A stretch of DNA of 64,000 bases. Source: Oscillospiraceae bacterium (lineage in GTDB: Bacteria; Bacillota; Clostridia; UMGS1810). A program made the translations under genes and the position numbers. The stretch is from assembly GCA_015069095.1 (NCBI GenBank), contig SVJH01000009.1:1-64000 (forward strand). The letters run 5' to 3'. This document shows, piece after piece, positions 8,209 to 16,215 of the stretch. The stretch's first letter is position 1, and every line of letters starts with the position of its first letter. Under the pieces are notes generated by a model. It did no database searches. It worked only from the letters and a program-made list of their open reading frames with translations, and was not told the DNA's origin.

Positions 8209-8330
8209 TTCTCCGCTTCAGCCAGCATATTTTCAATAAATATCCCATATCCCCTCGTCGGATCGTTTACGAAAACATGGGTTACTGCACCGATAAGTTT
8301 ATCGTTTTGAATAATTGGGCTGCCGCTCAC
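8209..8330 (-). pseudogene. Detached spoIVB 3' end (copy 1, oldest)
   Basis: On the minus strand this encodes [15 protein letters not shown] followed by [18 protein letters not shown] and MLAEAE, i.e. the C-terminal part of the SpoIVB peptidase beginning exactly at the SGSP active-site motif. Over the 33 residues from SGSP to ENML it differs from the intact protein by one I/V exchange, yet about a fifth of the bases differ, nearly all at silent positions. It has no 5' part and its last codons are lost at the RAYT right end. A frame can be read on into the RAYT end, but those residues have no meaning. It is a displaced or duplicated gene end rather than a gene. Confidence 0.85.
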
Positions 8331-8357
8331 GAGTGAAGTCAATGTGGTAGAACAAAT
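8331..8357 (-). other. Conserved junction sequence next to spoIVB 3' copy 1
   Basis: Where homology to spoIVB stops, the sequence continues with GTCAATGTGGTAGAACAAATT up to the stop codon of the GH38-like gene. The equivalent place beside copy 2 (12,555-12,586) has the related GTCAATAGGGGACAACAAATT. Shared positions are GTCAAT, GG, then ACAAATTT. This looks like the outer end of an inserted cassette. Confidence 0.6.
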
Positions 8358-11300
8358 TTATTCCTTGGTATATGCTGAAAATTCTTCACTTAGTTCGCTA
8401 CATACTCCATTTTTGTTCACTGCACATACACGATAATAATACTTAGTGTGATGTTTCAAAGCTGTATCAACATATCTTCCAACACAGTATTCTTCCGGAT
8501 AAACATCAGCAACAAATGAAGTTTGATCAATTTTAAAACTCGGTTCTTCGCCACGATATAGTTTATAATGAGACAGGTCCGCTTCGTTATTAGCACCCCA
8601 GAGAAGGTATAACTGCCCTTCGTTTTCTCCTCTTGCAGCACAAGGCTTAGTAATAAGCCCGGTGTATATAGAACCAATTTGTGCCGGTTTATTGTTGCTT
8701 TTTTTGTGTGTAGGTTCTTGGGTGTTAATAAATATATCTTTTGCACCAACACGATATGTTATAAAACCAGCTGACGTATGCCCATTGCACGGGCGCTCGT
8801 CAACTGTGTTTTTTTCCATAGAATATTCCTTATCAAATATTGTTATTCTCTCAGAGCATTCATCATTTCCGTAAAATCTGCAAATTATGCCTTTCTTATC
8901 TTCGGCGGGTTTCAACGTAATAATTCTTGTATTTGTATTAGGCTTTATAAATGAATCTGAAACTTTGGTTAATATTCCGGTTTGAACCCCGATTTGCTTT
9001 GTTATAACAGGATTTAAAATTTTCTCCGCCTTTGTCATTATTTGTGCATTGGAGTAATTTCCTTTGTATGACATAATTGAGTACCTGAATCTGTAATCAA
9101 GATGACTCCCACCTACACAATGCATCTGTAACCAGTCATTGGCTAAATATGCAAACATCTGCGAACCATCACCAGCATTACCAAAATCCGTTTTATCCGG
9201 ATGAATATGGTCAAATTCCATAAGATATGAGTCGTGCATTACAAGAGCAGTGCCATAATCTCCGTTTTCGCTGCAACACCATTCATTGGTTGCCATATAA
9301 ACATCGGTAGTATATGCACTTGCACTTTTGGCATATTCGGCAACACATCCGTTTAGGTGACAGAATCTTTTGGCATTTTCAATATTAAACGGAAATGCAC
9401 AATATAGATATCTATAATAGCGATTATTATTTATGAGGTCTTTTGCATGGTGTATCTTATTTTCTATATCAATGCGTTTTTCATAATTTGGTATAGTGAT
9501 TATCTGGACAACCTCAGCTCCTAATGGAGCAAAATCACTGGTTATATTTACAACTGTTTTTTCATTTGAAGAAGCAATTTGAAACTTAGCGTCTTTGGGT
9601 GTAACAAATGTTTTGTGGTTATCAAAGGTATATACAAACTCATTTACCAAATATTGATTATTTGTATCAACAAGTTCTCTGTTTATTTCTTTATCATAAA
9701 TTGATTTAATTCCACCATTTCTCCCAAATACAATTTTATAAAAATCATTTTCCACGATTGGAGGTGAGTCTTTTTTTTCGTATAGTGATTTTGATTTTTT
9801 TAGCAGAGATTTTTTAACAATAGAATATCCGATTGCAGGTATACTTAGCATTATACATCCGTCATCTGTTTCGAGCAATTCTTTTCTTTTGGCATTTACC
9901 GGATTAAACACGACATATGATTCTTCGTCGGATGAAATTTTTGATGCAATATACTTTGTTGCACGATGTAATTGTGTATTTGCTGTTTCGGTGGCTTTTT
10001 CTATCCAGTCACGATGCTGCATCCATGTTTCATACACTCTTCTTCCTTGATATCCGCTTGTACCATAAGAATGTTCATCATTTGCAATAAGCGCGTGCCA
10101 TGCTCTGTCAAAATCAGTAGCGGGATATTTGTAGTTGCCATCTATTATTGATGCAATCGTTGAAAATTTTTCGGCAGTTGGAAGGAGCCTGTCGGCATTG
10201 AATTTGTCGGCAAGAAGCTCTGCAGCAGATATCGGATGTTGATACCAGGCTCCTGTAATATCACCTTTTACTGTAGGGATGATGCTTCCATATTTTTTCC
10301 TCATATGTTCAAATAATGGATCGGCATTTCCAAGAGTTCTGAGTTTTGGATAATCCCATTTTTCATTCCAGTTTTTGATTGATTCAAGGAGGGATATATT
10401 TGGCTTTTGATCATCACTATAGCAAACCAAAAGCCATGAATCGTATGGATACTTTTTATCCAGCAATGGGAGCATCGAGCTCATTGAGTTTTCCATTTCA
10501 TTCACGCTTGATGTGCGGGAAGAGTATAATCCAAATGCTGAACTTCCATTTTGATATTGGCAAGCGCTCCAAACGAGAAGTTTGTTTTTGTTATCATCTT
10601 CCCAAAAAAACAGCATTGGATTGTTTGACGAATATCTTATATCAATCCTCGATCCTCCGCCCGAGGCATCAGTGTTCCAAATAAATCCACCTTTTGAAGT
10701 ATCACATTTCCATATTGTAGAAGGAAGAGGATTCCACTGATTTGGCGAAAAAATAATATTTTCATATCCGGCTTCACTGTACGGTTGTATCATAGACATA
10801 GGAAGACCGTTATTATCTATCATTGTCATTGTTTTACTTTGAATACCCCACTCTGTTTTAAGCTTTTGGCGTTCATATGTACTTCTGCACATTTCTTCAA
10901 GACCATATGTCTGAATATGATTTCCTGCCATTGCTGCACATACCCCTATACGGTCTGTTTTTATGTATTCTTTTACAAAATCTTTGGTCGATTTTTTGCC
11001 TTTTATTGCGCCGTAATTATTCCAGAACCATGTTCCTTCTACTGTATATCTGTATGCATTATTGTCGTCGCCCAAACTTGTTTTGTCGCAAATATCCTTT
11101 GCATCATCAAGAAACACACTGCAGTTTTGCCTTTGAATATATGGAGGATTGTGAAGCCCAATATCTGTGTGAGATGAAATCATAATACTAATGGTTCTCT
11201 TTAAGGGCTTTGTCCAATGAAAATCCTTTTGTGTAATCATTTTACCATTTTTGTCCGAAAAAATTGCAGTGGCATTCAACTCATTTTTCTGTACAGGCAG

Positions 11301-11483
11301 CAGAATATAAGTATATCCCATTCCGCTGTTTAATGCGACATCAATTCCCGATATTATTATATTGTCACCCTCTAAAACAGATAGTTTTAGATGTATAGCA
11401 TTTTCGCTTTCATATTCAAGTATCACATTCTGCAACCCTTCTTTTGAAATCATTGAAAGCGGCGTGATAGATATTTTAACCAT
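8358..11483 (-). CDS. GH38-like (alpha-mannosidase superfamily) large enzyme with C-terminal Fn3-like domain
   Basis: A 1,041-residue cytoplasmic protein (no signal peptide). Residues ~95-110 read IMISSHTDIGLHNPPY, the position of the HSHNDxGW zinc motif that opens GH38 domains; EGTWFWNNYG and QPYSEAGYENIIFSPNQW follow in the barrel. A middle beta-rich region (FNPVNAKRKELLETDDG, then a long sandwich) fits the GH38 C-terminal fold, and the last ~90 residues (HYKLYRGEEPSF, HHTKYYYRVCAVNKNG) are a fibronectin III-like domain. Key motifs are diverged, so the substrate may not be mannose. Start at 11,483 follows AGAGGA by 6 nt; a longer frame to 11,600 overlaps the divergent promoter. Its stop lies 28 nt from the detached spoIVB end. 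The AraC gene at 11,638 is its divergent partner. Confidence 0.7.
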   Translation of the reverse strand: MVKISITPLSMISKEGLQNVILEYESENAIHLKLSVLEGDNIIISGIDVALNSGMGYTYILLPVQKNELNATAIFSDKNGKMITQKDFHWTKPLKRTISIMISSHTDIGLHNPPYIQRQNCSVFLDDAKDICDKTSLGDDNNAYRYTVEGTWFWNNYGAIKGKKSTKDFVKEYIKTDRIGVCAAMAGNHIQTYGLEEMCRSTYERQKLKTEWGIQSKTMTMIDNNGLPMSMIQPYSEAGYENIIFSPNQWNPLPSTIWKCDTSKGGFIWNTDASGGGSRIDIRYSSNNPMLFFWEDDNKNKLLVWSACQYQNGSSAFGLYSSRTSSVNEMENSMSSMLPLLDKKYPYDSWLLVCYSDDQKPNISLLESIKNWNEKWDYPKLRTLGNADPLFEHMRKKYGSIIPTVKGDITGAWYQHPISAAELLADKFNADRLLPTAEKFSTIASIIDGNYKYPATDFDRAWHALIANDEHSYGTSGYQGRRVYETWMQHRDWIEKATETANTQLHRATKYIASKISSDEESYVVFNPVNAKRKELLETDDGCIMLSIPAIGYSIVKKSLLKKSKSLYEKKDSPPIVENDFYKIVFGRNGGIKSIYDKEINRELVDTNNQYLVNEFVYTFDNHKTFVTPKDAKFQIASSNEKTVVNITSDFAPLGAEVVQIITIPNYEKRIDIENKIHHAKDLINNNRYYRYLYCAFPFNIENAKRFCHLNGCVAEYAKSASAYTTDVYMATNEWCCSENGDYGTALVMHDSYLMEFDHIHPDKTDFGNAGDGSQMFAYLANDWLQMHCVGGSHLDYRFRYSIMSYKGNYSNAQIMTKAEKILNPVITKQIGVQTGILTKVSDSFIKPNTNTRIITLKPAEDKKGIICRFYGNDECSERITIFDKEYSMEKNTVDERPCNGHTSAGFITYRVGAKDIFINTQEPTHKKSNNKPAQIGSIYTGLITKPCAARGENEGQLYLLWGANNEADLSHYKLYRGEEPSFKIDQTSFVADVYPEEYCVGRYVDTALKHHTKYYYRVCAVNKNGVCSELSEEFSAYTKE

Positions 11484-11586
11484 ATTTATTCCTCTTTTTG
11501 TTTTTATTGTTAATATGATTATAACAACCATTATATTATAAAGCAACCCAAATAAATATAATAAAAGTATAATTTTATACACAACA

Positions 11587-11615
11587 TTGACTATTTTCAT
11601 ATTTTATATTATAAT
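11587..11615 (+). promoter_or_regulatory. Sigma-A type promoter of the AraC gene
   Basis: TTGACT, 17 nt, TATAAT, in the gap between the divergent GH38-like and AraC genes. Confidence 0.65.
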
Positions 11616-11637
11616 TCTTCTAAAGAGGAAGTGAAAT

Positions 11638-12405
11638 ATGATGCAAGCTGTTCCACATCTAAAAATTCTTGATATTTCGAGAATAAAAAGAGAGAATTTT
11701 CATATCAATACAACGGATAAAAATTGCTTTGTTATAAGTTGTCGATTAAAAGGAGAAAGTTTGTTTTTATACAATAACGAAACTGTTTATGTAAAGCCCG
11801 GAGACATTTTATATATACCCAAAGGTAGCAATTACAAACAAGAATCAAAGAATGAGGAAGTAATATATATTCACTTTGATTCCTTCTCACGATTACCGAA
11901 AGATATTAAAATATACACACCTTCAAATCGCAATGCAGTTTGTAATTTGTTTAAAAAGTGCTACAAAGAGTATTCTGACAAAAATAGAAATTATCAATAT
12001 CGATGCATTTCCGTGCTATATGAAATACTTGCATATATGAATTTAAGTGAAGATAACTGTGCAACGGTTGACAATCCTTGCTTAGACTCTGCTATCAGAT
12101 TTATGAATTCACATATGTATAATACTAAATTTGACATAAATTTATTATGTCGAAAATGTGGGATAAGCAGAACATACTTTAATATTCTCTTTAAAAAAAG
12201 ATTCAATATTACTCCAATCTCATATATCAATGCATCACGAATAGACAAAGCGAAAATGCTTTTAGACAGTGGCGATTACCGTAATGATGAAGTTGCTTTG
12301 CTTTGTGGTTTTAGTGAAACCAAATATTTTTATACAGTATTTAAAAAAATCACAGGAATGACACCTAAAGAATATAAACTTAAGACAAATGCTCGCCTAT
12401 ATTAA
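11638..12405 (+). CDS. AraC-family transcriptional regulator
   Basis: 255 residues with an N-terminal cupin (NCFVISCRLKGESLFLYNN, VKPGDILYIPKGSNYKQ, EVIYIHFDSF) and a C-terminal AraC DNA-binding domain (FDINLLCRKCGISRTYFNILFKKRF; NDEVALLCGFSETKYFYTVFKK; TGMTPKEYK). GAGGAAGTG precedes the ATG. It is divergent from the GH38-like gene and together they fill the 4.2-kb cassette between two spoIVB 3' copies. The last codons run into the terminator hairpin that belongs to the spoIVB copy. Confidence 0.9.
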   Translation: MMQAVPHLKILDISRIKRENFHINTTDKNCFVISCRLKGESLFLYNNETVYVKPGDILYIPKGSNYKQESKNEEVIYIHFDSFSRLPKDIKIYTPSNRNAVCNLFKKCYKEYSDKNRNYQYRCISVLYEILAYMNLSEDNCATVDNPCLDSAIRFMNSHMYNTKFDINLLCRKCGISRTYFNILFKKRFNITPISYINASRIDKAKMLLDSGDYRNDEVALLCGFSETKYFYTVFKKITGMTPKEYKLKTNARLY

Positions 12406-12420
12406 ATAGACGAGCATTTT
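12387..12420. terminator. Bidirectional terminator (spoIVB-type)
   Basis: Stem ATGCTCGCCTAT with ATAGACGAGCAT (G-U pairs allowed) and flanking A/T runs. The inner sequence GCCTATATTAAATAGACGAG is repeated at 14,838-14,859 below the intact spoIVB, so the hairpin moved together with the gene end. Confidence 0.8.
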
Positions 12421-12422
12421 TT

Positions 12423-12554
12423 CTATTTGATTTTCTCCGCTTCCGCAAGCATATTTTCAATGAAAATTCCATATCCTCTGGTGGGGTCATTGACAAACAC
12501 GTGCGTCACTGCACCGACTAATTTATCATTTTGAATTATCGGACTGCCGCTCAC
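12423..12554 (-). pseudogene. Detached spoIVB 3' end (copy 2)
   Basis: Encodes [16 protein letters not shown] and so on to [11 protein letters not shown] with its own stop (TAG at 12,423). Over 107 nt from the SGSP codons to ENML it differs from the intact spoIVB (14,893-14,999) at only three bases. The final codons differ (AEA against YET in the intact gene). Together with the terminator to its left it forms a direct repeat of about 165 nt with 14,834-14,999. It has no start and no upstream domains. The homology stops at the codon before the SGSP serine, GTG here and ATG in the intact gene. Confidence 0.9.
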
Positions 12555-12586
12555 CACTGTTGTCAATAGGGGACAACAAATTTCTG
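12555..12586 (-). other. Conserved junction sequence next to spoIVB 3' copy 2
   Basis: On the minus strand it contains TGTTGTC, 7 nt, GACAACA, a perfect 7-bp inverted repeat about 6 nt before the TGAGCGGCAG core of the spoIVB motif. It is similar to the junction at 8,331-8,357, where the symmetry is degraded. Such a layout resembles a recombination site; function is inferred. Confidence 0.55.
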
Positions 12587-13933
12587 TTATCCTAGAAATG
12601 CACCGTTATCAATAAGTATTTTCTGCACTTCTTCATGCGGGACATCGCCTGCTGCAACGCTTTTTTGTGCCGCAAGTGCTGCAGTTATACCTGCAGCTTC
12701 GCCCATTGCAATACAGGGCGGCATAACTCTTACAGCAGCAAAAGCATATTTATCAGCCGACAGACTTTTTCCTGCAGTAAGCAGGTTATCTACACTGTTT
12801 GAAATAAGACAAGAAAGCGGAATATAATAGTTTTTGCCGGTATGAGCCGTATAACTCACTCTGTCCTTCTGATGCATATCAATAGAATTTGCACAAACAG
12901 CGATACGGTCGTCGAATTTTTTTGCTTGCTGAATGTCATCAAGACAGAAAAGAGTTTTTCCCACAATTCGTCTGCTTTCCCTTATACCAAGGTCTGAGGC
13001 TGTTGCAAAAAGTTCCGCATTTTCAAGTCCTGGAATGTTTTTCCTCATAAATTCAACAATCTTTTGAATTTGCAGACGCTGACTTATTTCGCCCTTTGTA
13101 ATTTCTTCGTTGTCAAGTTCATTGATTTGTTCATCAATTTGCGCCATATTAACAGTAAAGGTACCATTAGGATTTTCAAATATTCTTAATTTTCTTGTGC
13201 CGCAAGGGAAAGTGCCATCTTTTTTACCCTGCTCAATAGCATCCATAAAATATCTTGCGCGCATTTCTTCGTTCTTGTTCATATACTCATCCAGAACCTG
13301 TTTATTCACTCCTGAAATCACAAAGAACATAGATGATGTCTGCAACATTCCGTCATCATTTCCGCGCATTATCTGAGCACCGGCTTTATAAGCCAGAGCT
13401 GCCGTTCCCGTAGTATCAATAAACATTTTCGCACTTATTGATATAATATCGTTACTGTCTGCCGCATATACCTTTGTAATGTTTTTTTCTTCTCTGTCAC
13501 ATCCTAACAGATTGGTATGATACAAAATCTCCACTCCCGCCTCAAGGCACATTTGTTCAAAAACGATTTTTATGATTTCTGTATCAAAAGGCATTACGCC
13601 GATATGCCCTTTTGTACGATAACCACTATAGCTGTCACCTCCCGGGCATTTTTCAGGGGCAATACCACCGTTTTCCTTAAGAAGTCTTTCTTCAAGCTTT
13701 GAATACAGACCTTTTATAATTCTTTCTTTTCCTTCGGCATCGTAGCAAGTCATAAAAGGCGCTACAAGTCCTTTAGTTGCTGTTCCGCCAAGAAAGCCGC
13801 CTGATTCAATAAGCATTGTTTTTGCACCATTTCTTGCCGCAGATACCGCTGCCGCAAAACCACTTACGCCACCGCCGCAAACAAGTACATCGCACTCATA
13901 TTCTTTTTGTACATTTAAAGTAACCTGTTTCAT
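12587..13933 (-). CDS. FAD-dependent oxidoreductase (FAD_oxidored family)
   Basis: 448 residues. An N-terminal FAD-binding Rossmann motif, [22 protein letters not shown] (GxGxxG at about residues 19-24), is followed by [17 protein letters not shown], typical of the FAD-dependent oxidoreductase family PF12831-like proteins. [17 protein letters not shown] is the second dinucleotide strand, and [20 protein letters not shown] with [16 protein letters not shown] closes the FAD site. Members occur in polysaccharide and sugar-acid clusters; substrate unknown. AAGGAG is 8 nt upstream of the ATG. It is the only enzyme in the 2.4-kb cassette and is divergent from the AraC gene at 14,037; its stop lies 33 nt from the detached spoIVB end. 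Confidence 0.85.
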   Translation of the reverse strand: MKQVTLNVQKEYECDVLVCGGGVSGFAAAVSAARNGAKTMLIESGGFLGGTATKGLVAPFMTCYDAEGKERIIKGLYSKLEERLLKENGGIAPEKCPGGDSYSGYRTKGHIGVMPFDTEIIKIVFEQMCLEAGVEILYHTNLLGCDREEKNITKVYAADSNDIISISAKMFIDTTGTAALAYKAGAQIMRGNDDGMLQTSSMFFVISGVNKQVLDEYMNKNEEMRARYFMDAIEQGKKDGTFPCGTRKLRIFENPNGTFTVNMAQIDEQINELDNEEITKGEISQRLQIQKIVEFMRKNIPGLENAELFATASDLGIRESRRIVGKTLFCLDDIQQAKKFDDRIAVCANSIDMHQKDRVSYTAHTGKNYYIPLSCLISNSVDNLLTAGKSLSADKYAFAAVRVMPPCIAMGEAAGITAALAAQKSVAAGDVPHEEVQKILIDNGAFLG

Positions 13934-13969
13934 ACTACCACTCCTTTTACTACATTATACATCTGATAA

Positions 13970-13998
13970 TTGACAATTAAAATAGAATATGCTAAAAT
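13970..13998 (+). promoter_or_regulatory. Sigma-A type promoter of the AraC gene
   Basis: TTGACA, 17 nt, TAAAAT, ending 38 nt before the start codon. Confidence 0.65.
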
Positions 13999-14036
13999 GA
14001 AATTTATAAAATCCAACAATAAACAGAGGTTTTTTT

Positions 14037-14804
14037 ATGCAATTTCCGTTTAAAATTATAGAATCCAACTATTCAACCAGGAGTGAATTCCATGTAACTG
14101 ACGGATATCAACCAACCCACGCTCTTTTTTATCTCAAAAAAGGCAGTTTTGTTATAGAAACAAATGGGATTAAAGAAAAGGTATCTGCGGGTGACTGTTA
14201 TATTCTCCCAGACTACATTCATTACCATCGTAATGTAATTGAGCCTATAGAGTTCGTTTATGTAAAATTTACGGGCAATAATGTTTGTCCCTATAAAATT
14301 GAAATACCATTTGGAAAAATAAATTTTACAGACAAACAGAGATTTGTTTCAAATATTACGAACCTGGAAAATTTACTTTCAAGAGATGATGCAATATCTA
14401 CCGGATACCGCGAGCATCTGCTTCTCGACATACTGTTCCAGATTTATTCTCAGAGCCATCCAAAGGGAAATAATTATGAAGAAACAACTTGTTCCGACAC
14501 CCTTGTCAATTCTGCTATAGCTTATATAGATGAAAATTTATCAGGCAAAATACTTATTGAACAAATATGTCACAGTATAGGCACAAACGCATCCACACTC
14601 AATTTTAAGTTTCGCCGCGAATTGAATCTTTCGGTATTACAATATATCACCGAACAACGAATCAAAAAAGCCAGAAAGCTACTTATCGGTACATCATATA
14701 GCATTTCTGAAATTGCTGAACGATGTGGCTTTGAAAATATGTATTATTTTTCAAATAAATTTAAAAAGATACAAGGTGTTTCGCCATCAAATTATAGAAG
14801 ATGA
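14037..14804 (+). CDS. AraC-family transcriptional regulator
   Basis: 255 residues. Cupin half: HALFYLKKGSFVIETNG, VSAGDCYILPDYIHYHRN, EFVYVKF. DNA-binding half: ILIEQICHSIGTNASTLNFKFRREL and YSISEIAERCGFENMYYFSNKFKKIQGVSPSNYR. AGAGG precedes the ATG by 7 nt. Divergent from the FAD oxidoreductase gene, which it probably controls. Its 3' end stops just before the spoIVB terminator repeat. Confidence 0.9.
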   Translation: MQFPFKIIESNYSTRSEFHVTDGYQPTHALFYLKKGSFVIETNGIKEKVSAGDCYILPDYIHYHRNVIEPIEFVYVKFTGNNVCPYKIEIPFGKINFTDKQRFVSNITNLENLLSRDDAISTGYREHLLLDILFQIYSQSHPKGNNYEETTCSDTLVNSAIAYIDENLSGKILIEQICHSIGTNASTLNFKFRRELNLSVLQYITEQRIKKARKLLIGTSYSISEIAERCGFENMYYFSNKFKKIQGVSPSNYRR

Positions 14805-14833
14805 TGCGATTCGCTCTGTTTTCATAAAATAAA

Positions 14834-14862
14834 ATGCCCGCCTATATTAAATAGACGAGCAT
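14834..14862 (-). terminator. spoIVB terminator
   Basis: In the minus-strand transcript, ten base pairs with G-U wobble (GCUCGUCUAU with AUAGGCGGGC) are followed by AUUUUAUUUU. Nearly identical to 12,387-12,420. Confidence 0.7.
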
Positions 14863-14867
14863 TGTTA

Positions 14868-16040
14868 TTATTTTATTTTCTCCGTCTCATAAAGCATATT
14901 TTCAATGAAAATTCCATATCCTCTGGTGGGGTCATTGACAAACACGTGCGTCACTGCACCGACTAATTTATCATTTTGAATAATTGGACTGCCGCTCATA
15001 CCCTGCACTATTCCACCTGTTTTAGATAAAAGTTTTTTATCTGTAATTTTTATTATCATTCCCTTTGTTGACGCACCATTTTGTGAAAACTTTTTTTGAA
15101 TTTCAATTTCATATTTTTCTACATTCTCTGCACATATATTTGTAAGTATATACGCTTTGCCTTCTTTTATTTCATCGCTTGTCCCAATACTTACCGGCTT
15201 ATTTTTTATTATATTTTTATCATTTACTATAGTTCCGTAAATACCAATACTTGTATTTTTTTTAATTTTTCCAATATCTCCCCTGCTGCTTAAAAACATT
15301 CCTTCAAGTTCTCCCGGCGTTCCTTTTTCGCCTTTTTTTACCGACAAAATAGTTGCACCTAAAATAGTTCCGTCCTTTATGGGTATAATATCTTTTGTAT
15401 CGGTATCTGCTACACCATGTCCTAATGCTCCGAACGTCTTCGTTTCACAATCATAAAACGTCATTGTACCAATTCCTGCAGTGCTGTCTCTTACCCACAC
15501 GCCAATTTTATTCTTCTTATCATTTTTTTCTTTTTTGCACTCAACATTAAACACATATTTTTTTCCATTTCTTACTACATCAAGCTTTACACTGTTGTTA
15601 TTTTCACATTCATAAACAAAATCTTCCAAATTATTTACTGTTTTTCCGTTTATCTTCTTTATTAAATCGCCCTTTTTAATTCCGCTCTTTTTTGCCGGTG
15701 CTTCAAGTTTTCCCTCATCAGTATGAAACTCACTAAGTCCAACTACTAAAATGCCGTCTGTAAAAAGTTTTACTCCGATTGCATTACCACACGGAATTAC
15801 TTTTTTCTCCTTTTTTGAACTTCCTTCATTTTTTGTTTTTAAAAACTTAGTATTTTCCGATATGTTCTGACTTATTATTTTATTGTTTTTTAAAACGCCG
15901 CCATTTGCTGCTTCTTCAAGTTCAAAACCTGAAATTTCGTCTATTTTATCATTTATAAGTCCAACTGCAGAAAATGCAAGAATACTAGATATCAAGACTG
16001 TTATTAAAATAATCATAAAAATTTTTTTATATGATTGCAT
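14868..16040 (-). CDS. spoIVB: SpoIVB serine peptidase (S55), intact copy
   Basis: 390 residues, close to the family's ~425. One N-terminal membrane segment (residues ~7-30) is followed by a PDZ domain (~88-165, GVKLFTDGILVVG to GKTVNNLEDF) and the S55 peptidase domain. The catalytic pair is His in GALGHGVADTD (~207) and Ser349 in GMSGSP. In sporulating bacteria this protein is made in the forespore, crosses into the intermembrane space and cleaves SpoIVFA to switch on sigma-K. AAGGAGG precedes the ATG. Its last 42 codons are repeated twice downstream. In Bacillus and many clostridia spoIVB is next to spo0A; here the downstream side holds metabolic cassettes, and spo0A is not within the 14.8 kb seen. 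Confidence 0.96.
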   Translation of the reverse strand: MQSYKKIFMIILITVLISSILAFSAVGLINDKIDEISGFELEEAANGGVLKNNKIISQNISENTKFLKTKNEGSSKKEKKVIPCGNAIGVKLFTDGILVVGLSEFHTDEGKLEAPAKKSGIKKGDLIKKINGKTVNNLEDFVYECENNNSVKLDVVRNGKKYVFNVECKKEKNDKKNKIGVWVRDSTAGIGTMTFYDCETKTFGALGHGVADTDTKDIIPIKDGTILGATILSVKKGEKGTPGELEGMFLSSRGDIGKIKKNTSIGIYGTIVNDKNIIKNKPVSIGTSDEIKEGKAYILTNICAENVEKYEIEIQKKFSQNGASTKGMIIKITDKKLLSKTGGIVQGMSGSPIIQNDKLVGAVTHVFVNDPTRGYGIFIENMLYETEKIK

Positions 16041-16140
16041 TTTGTTTGCCTCCTTAAAATTTTTGTCGATTTTAAGTTATCCAAACAAAAATGTTATATC
16101 CTATCAAATAATTTCATAAACTGTTTAAAAAATTTATGCA

Positions 16141-16176
16141 TAAAAAAGATGCAGATGTGTTATTACACTCTGCATC
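16141..16176 (-). terminator. Terminator of the pyrH-to-DUF896 gene run
   Basis: Stem GATGCAGA/TCTGCATC with an inner GTG/CAC; the minus-strand transcript continues with UUUUUU. It separates the housekeeping run from spoIVB. Confidence 0.75.
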
Positions 16177-16215
16177 GTATTCTTTAAAAATTTTCCATTT
16201 TTGGATTTACTTTTT

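Noticed and set aside
8139-8342. 67-codon minus-strand frame as a gene
   Set aside because: It starts in the cassette junction, reads the spoIVB tail and then runs into the RAYT end; it has no ribosome site and is a gene remnant.
10785-11177. 130-codon plus-strand frame in the GH38-like gene
   Set aside because: Cysteine/aromatic-rich mirror translation without a ribosome site; shadows the long minus-strand gene.
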